DNA of 64,000 nt from Megalonaias nervosa (lineage: Eukaryota > Mollusca > Bivalvia > Unionida > Unionidae): assembly GCA_016617855.1 (NCBI GenBank), contig JAECUM010093684.1, positions 37,148 to 101,147 of the forward strand, given 5' to 3'. The translations under genes were made by a program, and so were the position numbers. The notes beneath the pieces are model-generated. The model was not told where the DNA came from and made no database searches. It saw only the letters and a program-made list of their open reading frames with translations. Shown here piece by piece: positions 13,409 to 26,098 of the stretch. Each line of letters begins with the position of its first letter. Positions within the stretch are counted from its first letter, which is position 1.

Positions 13409-16400
13409 TGTTGTTCACCTGGCCAGAAAGCCAGCTGAGCCTATATTACTGTCCTGTTACTCTAGTATGTGTTGTCCATCTTTGGTCACTACTTGCAACT
13501 TCTCAAAAACCACTGTACCAGTTTCAACCCAGCATGGAAGAAGACATCCTGGAATGAAAGCCTTTGAAGTTTGTACAGATGATGATCGCTACTAAAACTG
13601 TAAAAGAAATTTCAAATCACTGATCAAGAACTGAAGAATAGAATTTGATCAAGTTTTGCGGAAAGCATCCTGGCATAAAACCTTTTTAGATTTATACAGA
13701 TGACACCAAACTTCAGTTAGACATAGCCACATGATTACTGACAATAGCAACACCTTTTGAATGATGTCTTCTCAAAAACTGCTGATTATAATTTGTCCAG
13801 ATTTAGCATATTGGCATCAGGGTTTTAAGTTTTGTACAAGCAATCATCATTTGTGTCATTAAAATGGAAAAAACTTTCACATAACTATTCTTGAAAAACT
13901 GCTAACATAATGTGACAAAATTTGCCATAAATATGTTTGTACGACTAAAATATAAAAGACTTCTCAAATCATAAAACAGATTGTGACCAAATTTGTCAGA
14001 AATGCATTCAGAGCTTGTACAAGGGATGCTGATGCAGCAGCAGCCATGGCTGATGTTACTTGATATGGAAAAACATTTTAAATGTCTGCAATCGTCATAC
14101 TAACCCAGCTTTCTTAGCAATCACCCTTGCATTGGCTTCAAGTTGGACATGAGTCAGGTGAGCATTTTGGGCCTCTTGATGTGTTCTTGGAAAGGTTGCT
14201 GCCATTTTGTACTGAGCAAATATGTGGTATCTTTTCCATGAGAAAACCAAGGTTCAGCCCAATAAATTTGTCAAACACCAGGGTGTGGACTTGTTTTCAG
14301 CCCATGGCATCCATTGCAGTATTTGCAACAAATTTGTACATAGGGATGTGGTGGGAGGCTTATGAAGCACAGGCTTTCATTGGATAAATGCTCAAATAAT
14401 TTCTCTGGCTTTTTTTATAAAGGGGGTTTCAATCCTTAAGGGTGAGGTGCAGTTTTTATACAAAAACTGCATCTATGAACAGATGCTTTGTTGTACAATC
14501 ATGTTTCAGCAGAATTTTATGTGATGAATAAGTTTTAAGGAATCTGGATAAAACGTGAACTCTTTTATCGTCAATGTTGTCACAGCAGCAGCAATCAATG
14601 TTTATGACAGTGGTGATTATGTCATGTGCATTAGAACTGCCTGTTTGCCATTGTAGAATGAAGTGAAATTGGTAACATGTATTAAATAACGGGATAATCA
14701 ATGAAATGTCTCATAGTTCATATGCAGAAGTTGCATTTTAAGCACTTGGTTATGGTGGTTGACCAGGAAATCAAGCAACTACACGTATATAATCAGCTAA
14801 AAAGTATCATTTTTTCATGTCGATTTGAAGAAAAATTGGAGCAAATGTAGACACCCTTGGCATGAACCTTGGTTTGAGTTTGGGCAAGTTGTTTTTTGTA
14901 CATGTATCTCTTTCACTTTTCATTATTGGGTGGGTGGTTTTGGTTGGAATATTGATAATATCACAAAGTGGTTGTGTGCCAATTATCATGGCCTCCACTA
15001 GCTAACGATTATTGTGGGATCTATTGCAACTTGTGGAAGGGGGATATGGGATACATAGATTTAGGAAAAACAAACAAGGACATCAGTTTTGGGGCAGGTG
15101 TCTGCTTAGCTGTAGGGAGCTGTGGTAGCTCAGTTGGTAAAGTATCATACTTATGATGCAGGGATAACTGGTTGGAAAACTGACCAGGGCAACTTGGTCT
15201 AGCTGCCTTGGCATGGACTTGGGAAAGTCACAGTGTAGCTCCAGTTTCCTTAGCATGATAATGCCAGAATGTGTTAAAAGTGCTATTAAAACCAACAAAA
15301 CAAAATACTTGGCTATATGTACTGGATTTTTCATCTCCTGATAAAATGGAACATTATACTAGGAAGTACAGTATTTGGAGAAGCATTACCTTACAAATTT
15401 AAATTTTTTCCATGACCTACTTTTTCATACTTGACTGATTTTTGACAGTATTCTCAGTACAGTTCACCATGTAGTATTCAGTTTACCTTGGTGAATTGTC
15501 ATGTTTACAGGGAATCTTTCAATGCTCTGCCTAGGAATTAGTGTCTAGGTCAGTGTCAGAAACTAGGATGTGATACATTTTAGCAGCAGGCATCTGTTTA
15601 ATATTATATTAGAGTAACTATTGAACCTGTGACCATTAAGCTTTATACATGGAAGAATATGGAATCAATACAAGCCACCATACAAAAAAAAGGTCACACT
15701 GACCAACTTTTTATTTTGAATGATATTTGAGAGTTGAAATTTGTAATAAATGTATGAAATAAAATCACCTACAGTGTCGATGTTACTGTAATATGGATGT
15801 TCTTGATGGAATTTCTAGTGGTCCTCTTGTATAATTGTTGGCACAGGACAATTACATAAGAAAGATGATACAAATATTTATGAGCTGAATGCTCTTGGTA
15901 TAAAAAAAATACAGAAAAGTGAACAAATCCTTCAATACCCATGGAATAATAATTGGAGACCTACATTAACTGTGAATGAGTTGCAGTTTGGCAGACAACA
16001 ACATATCATTACAGGTGGTGAAAGAGGAGTTGTGGTGCTGTTGCAAGGGCAGGTGTCATAGATCTCAGATTTCACTGAAAAATCATTTCAGATTAAAAAA
16101 TTTGCTCTGTAAGTGTTATGGACCTTCATATTTTGTGTACAAGGGAACTAAATAGGACAGCTGTGCTTGGGGCCTAAAGTCTAACCAGAATTGAAACACC
16201 TTCACAGTTACTCCAAACTACAGGGCCAGTTTTTTCAGCAAGTCATTATCATCACTCTCCATTTTATTTTTTGTTATTTACATGTGATCACTCATTAGCA
16301 TTTTCAGGACAGTCAGCAAGAAGAAAAGTATTGGTAAGCAAACCTTGACATTTGTAGAAACAAGGTTGAAAAGTACTGGCCTTGACAAAGATGATAGCTA

Positions 16401-19400
16401 TCTTCACTAGTTTCGGTTCCATCCTCTTTCCAGCTGACTCAGGGAATTAAATTGTAACAGAGGCAAGGTCTTCAACTTTTAGAAGATTGCAGTTTACATT
16501 AAAAAAAATAACTAAAATTGTATTTTAAAGAGTGTTTCTTTTTCATTTTGCCCGTATCTTTGTTTTATATGCCTTGACTTGTTTATACCTACACGTACAT
16601 GTAAACTTAGCACTCTGTGGTTTGGTGCGTATGTGCTGTTAAATCTTATACATTTATATACCTCTTTTTTTTTTAGCCATGAAATATTCACAACATGGAA
16701 TTATGGCATACCGTACTGATATCCGAAAATATCGTCCATCTTTACTGTTTTCAACACAGTACTGTCAAGACGTCAAGTCATACATGCAGTACTTCCTATA
16801 TTTATCTCCCCGTTGCCACCATCCATCACTACACACATCTGCCATTATAGTACTGATTCTTTATGTGCCTAAGTTTTTATTATAACTGCAGGAGACAGGG
16901 CAGATATTTCCACAGTCTCTAATATACATGTCATAGACTCAAATATGTTAGTTCACTAGTTCATTGTAGTCTGAAAAGTCATTTCTCAGGAAGATGTTGC
17001 AGTAACTGAACTTGACATTTGATTTCAGTGAGACAGTAAAATTCAGTTACAAGTCTTTAAGCGAATGGAACCTACACAGAAATTAAAATTTTATCTTTTG
17101 AAAGAAAACCAGAGACTGTAACGTGCATAGCTGCCAATTGTCCCCTTTTTTTTGTATTTGTCCCGTATTTTGGACCTGAATATGGGTGTACGTTTTTTTG
17201 TGTTAAAAATCTGTTTTTTCAGTAAAAGAAATAAATAAAAAAAATCCTTGCAAGTTTCCGTTTTGACTGGGATCCGGTGCCATTCTTAAAGTAAATGTGT
17301 TGCATGTATAAAATACGATTGGTCCATTCGAAATCGAGGCTGCCATACCAAATTTTAACCGTCATCCGCCGCCTTATTGGATTGCGCAGAGCGTCTGCTG
17401 CTATCACTGTATCCCGTCTTCATGATGTCGAAAAGAAAAGCAGAAGATTCAGAATTTTCTCCAGCAAAGAAAAGAAAACAGAATTGGAAGGACAACTATG
17501 CCGTCATCTTTAAATTTGTGAAACCATCTCGTAAAGGAGAAAACTTTGTATTTTGCAAATTGTGCAATTGTGATTTCGCTATTGGGCATGGAGGCACCCA
17601 TGACATAAAGCAGCATGAAAAAGCTAATAAACATCAACTTGCTGTTTCATCATCAACAACACAGCCTGAACTGAAGTTTATACATGCCGAGAGAACCTTG
17701 ACGTAATTAGATCGGACGTTCTTTTTACTAAATTTCTTATAGAAATGAACCATCCTCTTTCAGTTGCTAGTGATGCTGGTGATTTATTTCGCACACTTTT
17801 TCCAGACAGCAACATTGCCAAGGATTACTCGTGTGCTGGAACAAAAACAGTGGCTATCATTAATGAGCTGGCAACAGACAACCATAACTACATTGTGAAA
17901 AGACTGAAAGGTGTGTAGTTGTAGACCTTCTACATTGTTATTTTAACTGTGGATTGTGACAAGTTTATTTTTGATTGCCAGAACGTTTGCAAGTTTTTTT
18001 TTTCTTTCTCCCCCCTTGCACGAAATTAGTATTTTTTCTCTACATTTCTTTCTGTGCTGTATTGTTTTGATACACTGTTCAACCAAAAACTTGCATAAAC
18101 TCAACTTTCCTGTCTGAGGAGGTCAGTGATACATTGTATAAAAACATTACCTTTTATTAAATTCACCTTAAAGGATGAGGTTCTGACACATGCCCAAGTT
18201 GCAAATATTAGCTCAAGGTTAGAGGTCTCTTTTGCAGACATCAGGTTCTTTCTCAAGAAATTTTCCATGTTACTGCTGAAAAAAGATGGTGAATCTTCTT
18301 CTGATGCTCAGAACAAGCTTAGAGCACAGTTAGCCTCATACCAGCTCAGCTCCCTGACTGAAACAATACTCTACTGCGATATTGTTCATGGAGTGTGGAT
18401 TCTGATGACTAAGATGAAGAATTCATGTGGAGACTTTCTTTACGATCGTCTGAGTTATTTTATGTTAGGACTTCGTTCTTTACCACACTCTAATGCTGAT
18501 TGTGAGTGGATTTTTAGTTCAGGAAAAAAAATCGCACACAATTCAGATCATCCATGAAAGATGGTACATTTGAATCAATAATGACTGAAAAGACAAGGTG
18601 CGGAAAAGGCTCATATACACATCCTGTGTCTGATGACTTAAGAAGGTGCAAGAGTGCAACACGCGCATCTTTGACATTAAATAATTAAGTAACTTACTTA
18701 CCTACTTTAGTGATGGATGTAGATGTTGTAAATAGTTATATATGCAGTAAAATTTTAAAAATCAGTGTTTCTTCCTGAAAATCAGTATTTTTGGCATAAG
18801 CAGTCAGTATTTTTGTAGTCCGGGATTGGCAGCTATGAATGTGCAAGTAAGCTGAATGTATAGTTTATATAGTTGATGAATTTCATTATTTAGGTCATTT
18901 TACAGTTGAAACCAAAATGGAATGCAGAATGAATGCAAACAGAAAGCAGATTGTTTGTTGGGCTTTTTTTGTTTTCTTGTGTTTTGGGGACTTTGTTTAC
19001 AGCACTTGTAACACATTTTTGGCTATATCGGAGAAGATGGGACCTGTCTCTTTCCCAAGGACATGTGGAGGCAGCTTACCCAGACTGGCCTGGTTGGGTA
19101 TCAAACCCACGATCGTTGGATTATGAGGCTGATGCTCTACCAGTTGAGCTACTGTGACTACTGAGTGCAAATGCATAATGTCACATTTCAGCACAGGTTA
19201 GGCTATACATGGTGGCCAGTATAACTGGTGGAGTAAGAACCTGGAAATAGCCTGGGGAGAACCACTGTGACCCATGGGAAGCTGCTGGCAAGCTTTCTCA
19301 CGTGCCCCACATGTCTGAGATTCGAACCCACTTGGACATATGGTGAGACAGCAGTGATCGTAAAGGCATTAGTGCTTTAGACCAGTCGGCCACCCAGGAC

Positions 19401-21189
19401 CCCACAGATGAATTGAAGTGCGGAGTTCATGCAAACAGATGTATTTTGAAGGAATGGGTTGAACAGTTTTGAAAATTCATGGTTGTCATATGGCATCCAG
19501 CTTTGAAAATCTGGTTACAAAGTAAATTATTGCAGTTGCTAAAAGATAATTGAACAATTTCCTTTTTCCACATTAACTTTTTGTCCATCAGCTCTTTGGT
19601 AGTTGGCCTTCCCTGACCAGAAACTTATATCTACCCTGTATATTTCATGATTATCCAATTTTACATCATCATTTTTGTTGTTATTAATTTGACACTGTTA
19701 GTCCTATTTCTAAATATTCATGGAATGTATGCTTTCGATACGAGGTTTGTGTATAGTTGTTACCCCACAAGCCGTTATAAAGCAATAATTGTAATTCGTT
19801 TGATTATATTTAAACTTGCCATATTCCTACTGCTAAAGTTAACCACTACAAGCAACTGTTGTATACACTACAGTGAATGTCCATTTCTACAACAGACCAA
19901 TGAGAAAGTGTAATAATAAATCATAGACATTCAATGTCAAGCCAAATATGAAAGAACTGCTACCATAAGTTGGTGTGTTTCGTTAAGCATATCAGATAGG
20001 GAGTAACCAACAAAGGCGGATTAATGTTGCCTCTTATCGATAGCTATCCCCAAACAATTATCAACATTGGAATTATGTGTTGGCACTCTTGTCTAGGCAC
20101 CCAAAGATTAAGAGGACCATGCAAATGTACCTGGGTCTTGGATCATTCCATTGTTACAGTCAGTTTTGACTTGGATCTATTCTTTTGTTAAAGGTAAAAC
20201 AGTTTGGAAATGTAACAAGTCTTTACTTACCAACAAGGAATATATTCAATTAGTCCATTGAGTTCCCAAGTGCAGCAATAATCATTTCTAAAGTCTCCAG
20301 CCTCTTTAGACCAAATTTATTGTTTTGGAATACTCAAAATAGTTGGCTGAATATTACAGTATGTAATAGTTTAATCTAAGTAGGGAATAAAGAATCCTTT
20401 ACAGTTTTGGATATTAATTTCTATTATATAGATATGTATAGTGTATACATTTTGACCACATACCGGTATTACAAGAAATCGAAATCTCAAGTCGGTGCCT
20501 AAAAGTATTCTTACAACCATATGGTAAAATATTAATCTTTAAAACATTGGTACTGTATTATTGAAAAACTAATTGCCTGCTTTTAGATGTTCTGATTACA
20601 GACATTCTGGTTACAGTTAATGCTAGCTAACTTACATATATCTGAAGTGTGGCAGGCAAAACTTTTTGTACTGGCGTGGATCATGGACTTGTTTTTAACT
20701 CACCTCTTAGAAGTAAAGGTAAACTACAGTGTATTGTACTACCCTCAGTTTTGGTGTGGGCACAGATAGTAACATATACATGTACCCTCACAGAATGTCA
20801 CACACAGTACATGGTATGGTTCCTAGGCAACAGCTGCGTTTCATAGCACCTGCAACCCTCCCCCCCCATTCCAACTGTGGAGGGTTCTTGAGAGGATTCA
20901 GTTTTGTACATTTATGATGGTTGTACATTCTTGGTTAAGCTTTTGTGTTAAGCTCAGTTTTTTTTACACACTGTATACACACTTTTATACCTACATGTAG
21001 AATTATAAAAACTTGGTGGCGATGCATCTTGAAGAATATTACACCTTGTCGCATTGAAACTATGTGATTTATGTATCTCCATTAGTACCTCACCCTTACC
21101 ATAAAGGAAGGGCACTGTGATTGACATTTCACTTTACTGACTCTTGGTAACTTTTTGCATTAGCTTATGACCAATAGGGTTTTTCTTTT

Positions 21190-21230
<41 letters not shown>

Positions 21231-24200
21231 AAGTTAAGACTTATGAAACTTGGTGAGGGGATGCATCTTGATGAGTCCTGCATCCCGTGTCAGAAATGTG
21301 GGTAACTATAACCTTTATATTTCACTGATTTTGATTAAATCCTGTGGTTTAAGTTTATTTCTCATGAACTTTTAGATAAAATGAAGATAAAATCATGAAA
21401 CTAAATGATTGAATGCATATCTCGTCAGTACCATACCCTTACCACACCAACATTTGACATTTGATACTGGCTTAGGTTAAATTCTGCATTTAGCTCATAA
21501 CAAAGTAGTTTTTAGTGCTGGTTATATATACTGTTGTACCAACATCATGAAACTTGGTGAGAGAACGTGACTTGATGAATACTACACTCATAAATGTAGG
21601 TTACAGTGACTTCAGTTAAAACGTGTTTTAAATTTTTCTCAAGCTTTGTTAGCATCGTGAAACTAGTAACTTGAATGCATCACAGTTAGTATCACACCTG
21701 TACCACAAAAGAATTTCACTGTGACCTACATTTCATATTTTACTGGCTTAGGTAAAGTTTTGCACTGTACATGTTGCTTGATAGGTTTTTAGCGTTATAT
21801 ATGTAAAAATGTAGTACCCACAAACAGTGTTTATGATCTGATGTTTGTGTGATAATTGCAGGAGACTGTCATACATACCTACTGCTCTGATTTCAAGGTG
21901 ACCAAATGATAATGGCAAAGTAAATGAAAAAATCCTTCAGTTGTGAGTATCAATAAATCATTACAAAACGTGTTGCTTCCTTTAATGTTTATGTAGTTGA
22001 TGAAATAAATTTGCTATCTGGTCTAGGCAAATGAAGTAAACTTGAAGTTTTTGCTCTAATGTACCTGTTTTAAAGAAGAATAAATGATATTGGCTTACGA
22101 TTTTATGGTGCCAGCAAAGAAAAAAGGAAAACAAAAGTTGAAACAAATATAATGCAGTTTCATTAAAATATACCATACATTTTTTTCCATTTTTTTTTTT
22201 CAACTCGTATTGGGTTATAACATTTGGGGCAAGCTCAGATTTCCAAAGGGCAAATTAAATTTTTCAGTCAGTTTGCCCTAGGCAAGCCATCTTTTAATAC
22301 ATTTTTTTAATTACACTGTTACGTGTATAGCTAATTTCATGAAATCTGATGAGATGTATCTTGATGAGCACTTATTACACCCTCACAGAAGTAGATCACC
22401 ATGACTTATATTTCAGATGCAGGAGGCTATGGGTTCGAACCCTGGCTGAGTCATACCAAAGACTTTTAAAAATGGTTCTAGCAGCTGCCTTGCTTGGCGC
22501 TCAGCATTAAGAGATTAGTGTTAGGACTGGTTGACCTCTTTATCAGGATAATGTAACGGGACGGGACATGATGCTACATGTCAGCATCATATTGCCCCAT
22601 TTCAAAATTTCGCTATAAACTGACACACTGCAGACATTGTAGTGTGATGGCTAAAATTGTTAAAGCTATGTTAAAAATCCGAAACACACACGCACACTAA
22701 TATTTCATGATTTGCTGGCTTGGTTTCAGTCTTCAGCATTCTTTAGGCTGGAATCATCAAGCTGGGTGATTGCATTCATCCACAAGTACTTGTGACCAGC
22801 TTGGGTCGAGTTTTTGCATGTAGCTAATGGTGTTTTATCAACTTTTTATGGCTTTAGCTGGAACTATGAAACCTGGCAAGAGGGTGCATCTTGATGAGCA
22901 CTGCACCCTTAACTTAAAAGAAGGCCACTTTGATCCATGTTTCATATTTTACTGACTTGGATTTAGTTTGGTTTTAGTAAAGATTAAACTAGGTGACTGT
23001 GGACATCATCTGTAGTATGACATTTGGTGCAAAAAGGTAACTGGCATAGATTTACCATTTTACTGGCTTAGGTGAAGTTGTTGAATTTAGCTCATGACTG
23101 GGGGGGATTTTCTAATGTGCTTTGCATACAGTCCTATATAGAATCATAAAACTTGTGGATGCATCTTCATGAGTGCTACTCACTCATTTCAGTAGTAGGT
23201 CAATATGACCCACATTTTACACTTTGCTGACTTGGATTAAATTTTGAGTTTGATGTTCATTTCTCAGGCACAAACTGTTCATGCTAGAATTGTGAAATTG
23301 ATTATGATATGCACCTGTTACCTCCACACTTAACAAATAAAGAAGCTATTCATGATGCTGTTCATCCTTTGCTGTTTAAACTGAACATTTTGCAATTAGC
23401 TCTATTTCCTTTTTGCTAAAACGGTCTCTGACCTATATTTCATGTTCAGTAACTTTTCTTTATTGCATTCAAAGTTTATTTCCTGGGTGCTGTTTATGTT
23501 CCAGTCATAACACTTATTCTGGTCTTGAAAGTTTTTTTGATCATGTGAGGTTACGGTGGATTATAGATCGGTGGTTACACAATACGTCAGTTCAGTACTG
23601 GCTATTTAGTACCAATTAATATTTCAGATTTTTTACGTTTTAAATTTATCAAATGATCAGTTGTAAAGATAAATAATAGCCCAAAAACGTAGTTAGAAAG
23701 GGGCCAAAATCACTGTAGTCTGCTTTTGTTTTCTGCATTATAATGTTTACAATGACTACTGGAAATTAGTGAAAGTAGAGGTGCGCTATGTCATCCTTAG
23801 GGGCCATGGGTGACCAGAATCAGATGGTAAAAAATGTTACCCTTTACAGGTCACTTACGTCCCATCTCTGTCAGTGTGAGTTTGGCTCTAGGCTTGACCA
23901 ATGTCACCAGGGTATGTTAGAAGACTTGATGGTAGCTTCTGTGGGTCTGTGCTTCAATCTGAGTTCTTCTTCAACCAAATATTATGGCCACCATGTATAT
24001 GGTAGCTATCATATACTGAAAAATGGCATTTAGACCCCCCCCCCCAAAACATATAATCACTGATTACATTCTGGTGTAGGAAATTTAAGTACTTGGACAG
24101 ATTCAACTCAGTTGGATATAGAAGAGTAAGTTTGATTATCATTAATGTAATTTATGGAATCATTTGAATATTAATGATTATAGCAATTAGTATTTATGTT

Positions 24201-24809
24201 CAGCTGAAGTTTCTAGATGGCATGTAGTAGTTGTTGTGTGGTCAAAATTCAAGGTAAACTGGTAAATAGCCCTATCAGGTAATCTGCATTACTACGAAAA
24301 TGTTTATTTCCAGAGTTAATTATGGACATTTTACTTTGCATATCAAAATCTGTACCTTTTATTTTTGTTTTGTTGGTTTTATTGGCACTTTTAACACATT
24401 ATTGACTATATCATGCAGAAGATGGGAGCCAATTACATTTTTCCAAGGAGAGACCATCAAGGCAGCTAACTAATGGGCTGGCCTGGAATGTATCTGTGAC
24501 TCTTGGAAAACAATTCGCATTTGCTTGTGATTTCTGTTTTTGCCATGCATGCGGATTAATCACATTGAAAAGGCATTATTTCATGTTCAAGTGGTTGTGA
24601 CATTTAAAATGTTCTAATATATGTTGGCCTTGGTTGTTACTGTTTGCTTTGTTGAGAAGATTCATGTACCTCTCATCAGACACCTAAATATAAACATGCT
24701 GATGTTAGCAGTACCTGGCTCTAGTCCATTGCTGTGAATCTGCTTAACACCAACATCAGTAACCTTAACTAACAGGGAGCTTTGCACAGTCAGTGGAATG
24801 CTGCTGAAA

Positions 24810-24848
<39 letters not shown>

Positions 24849-26038
24849 AAGAAAAATGCTTTTCCTTGTATCCGAAAATAAAATAATTTGGATGCATAGG
24901 TTGATGATTGATTGATAAATATGTACATTAATAGACTGCATAGTTTGGTCATATGTTTGCAGTGGCATAGGTAGGCATATACACAGATGAATGTGTTTGA
25001 CTGAAAGCTTAAGATACCATGTTTTCAGGTTCTAGGTTTGAGGATAAGAATGGTAGCCTTGTTTTATGCACTATCAGTAAAATAGAGCTGTTTACATTTG
25101 CTAGCCCCAAAGCTCTTCTGGACAGGTTAGTCCTTGCTTTCAAAATCACTTCCAGATATAGGGCATGTACATGTATCAGGCCTTTACTGTTTTATCATTT
25201 TACAACATGTGCACAGCTGGCGACCCTGTAGTAGGGATAAAGATGAAATGAACTGAACAGCACAAAGATGTACATTTTATAAAGGATACAGAAACTGTTT
25301 CAACCTTTTCCAGAGATAATAGTGCAGTCTGTTACTATACGCATTGTTGCAACAATCTTCATGCTGTATCAGTGGACCTATGCAAAAAAGGCAGCATCTG
25401 TTACTACAAGTCTTTACTATCTGACCCAATTCAAACTACCTAATTTAATTCAAACCATTTCCATATAAAACCTTAAATGCACTGTTGAATAAATGAAAAT
25501 AATATTCATGACCTGTAAAGTTGAGACAATTTCCTCATTTTGTATACATTCTGATACTAATGTGTGGCTTGAGATTTTCATTAGTGAGGATTTTTTGTTC
25601 TTTTTTTTGCAAGAATTTTTTTTTTCAAGTAATATGATCGAATTAAATTTTTTTCTACAAAGTAAGGTAAGAGTATATTTTTTTTAGCTATTTGTATTTA
25701 AAAAAAATTACCCCATCCCCATGATAGATGAATAATCAGTCTCCAACTAAGATGAGCCCTTAATTTGTCTTCTGAAGCAGCTAGTTCAAATTCATCAGGA
25801 AAGGTATATCTTCATTTCATAGAGAATAAATTTGACCATTTTCTGATTCAGTCTGCAGTATGACTTGCATTTATACTTGATGTAATTTAGTTGTTTACCC
25901 GAGATGAATAGGTATAACTTACATCTATACTGCAGGGGTCAGGCTAGACTTAAATTTTAGGGAGAAGCGACTTCTCCTTTTGGTCAGAACAGGGAGAAGT
26001 GGAGCTAAACAGGGAGAAGTGAGACCAAAACAAGAAAC

Positions 26039-26098
<60 letters not shown>

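Larger units (their letters stand above)
20990..23400 (+). repeat. Long degenerate tandem array, roughly 170-220-bp units
   Basis: At least eight diverged units carry ATGAAACTTGGTGAG, TGCATCTTGATGAG, a CACCCTTACC word, TTTCATATTTTACTGGCTTA and TTTAGCTCATGAC. Two later insertions are evident: a (CT)n microsatellite at 21190-21227 and a family C SINE at 22416-22699. A related fragment lies at 55540-55760. Confidence 0.7.
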
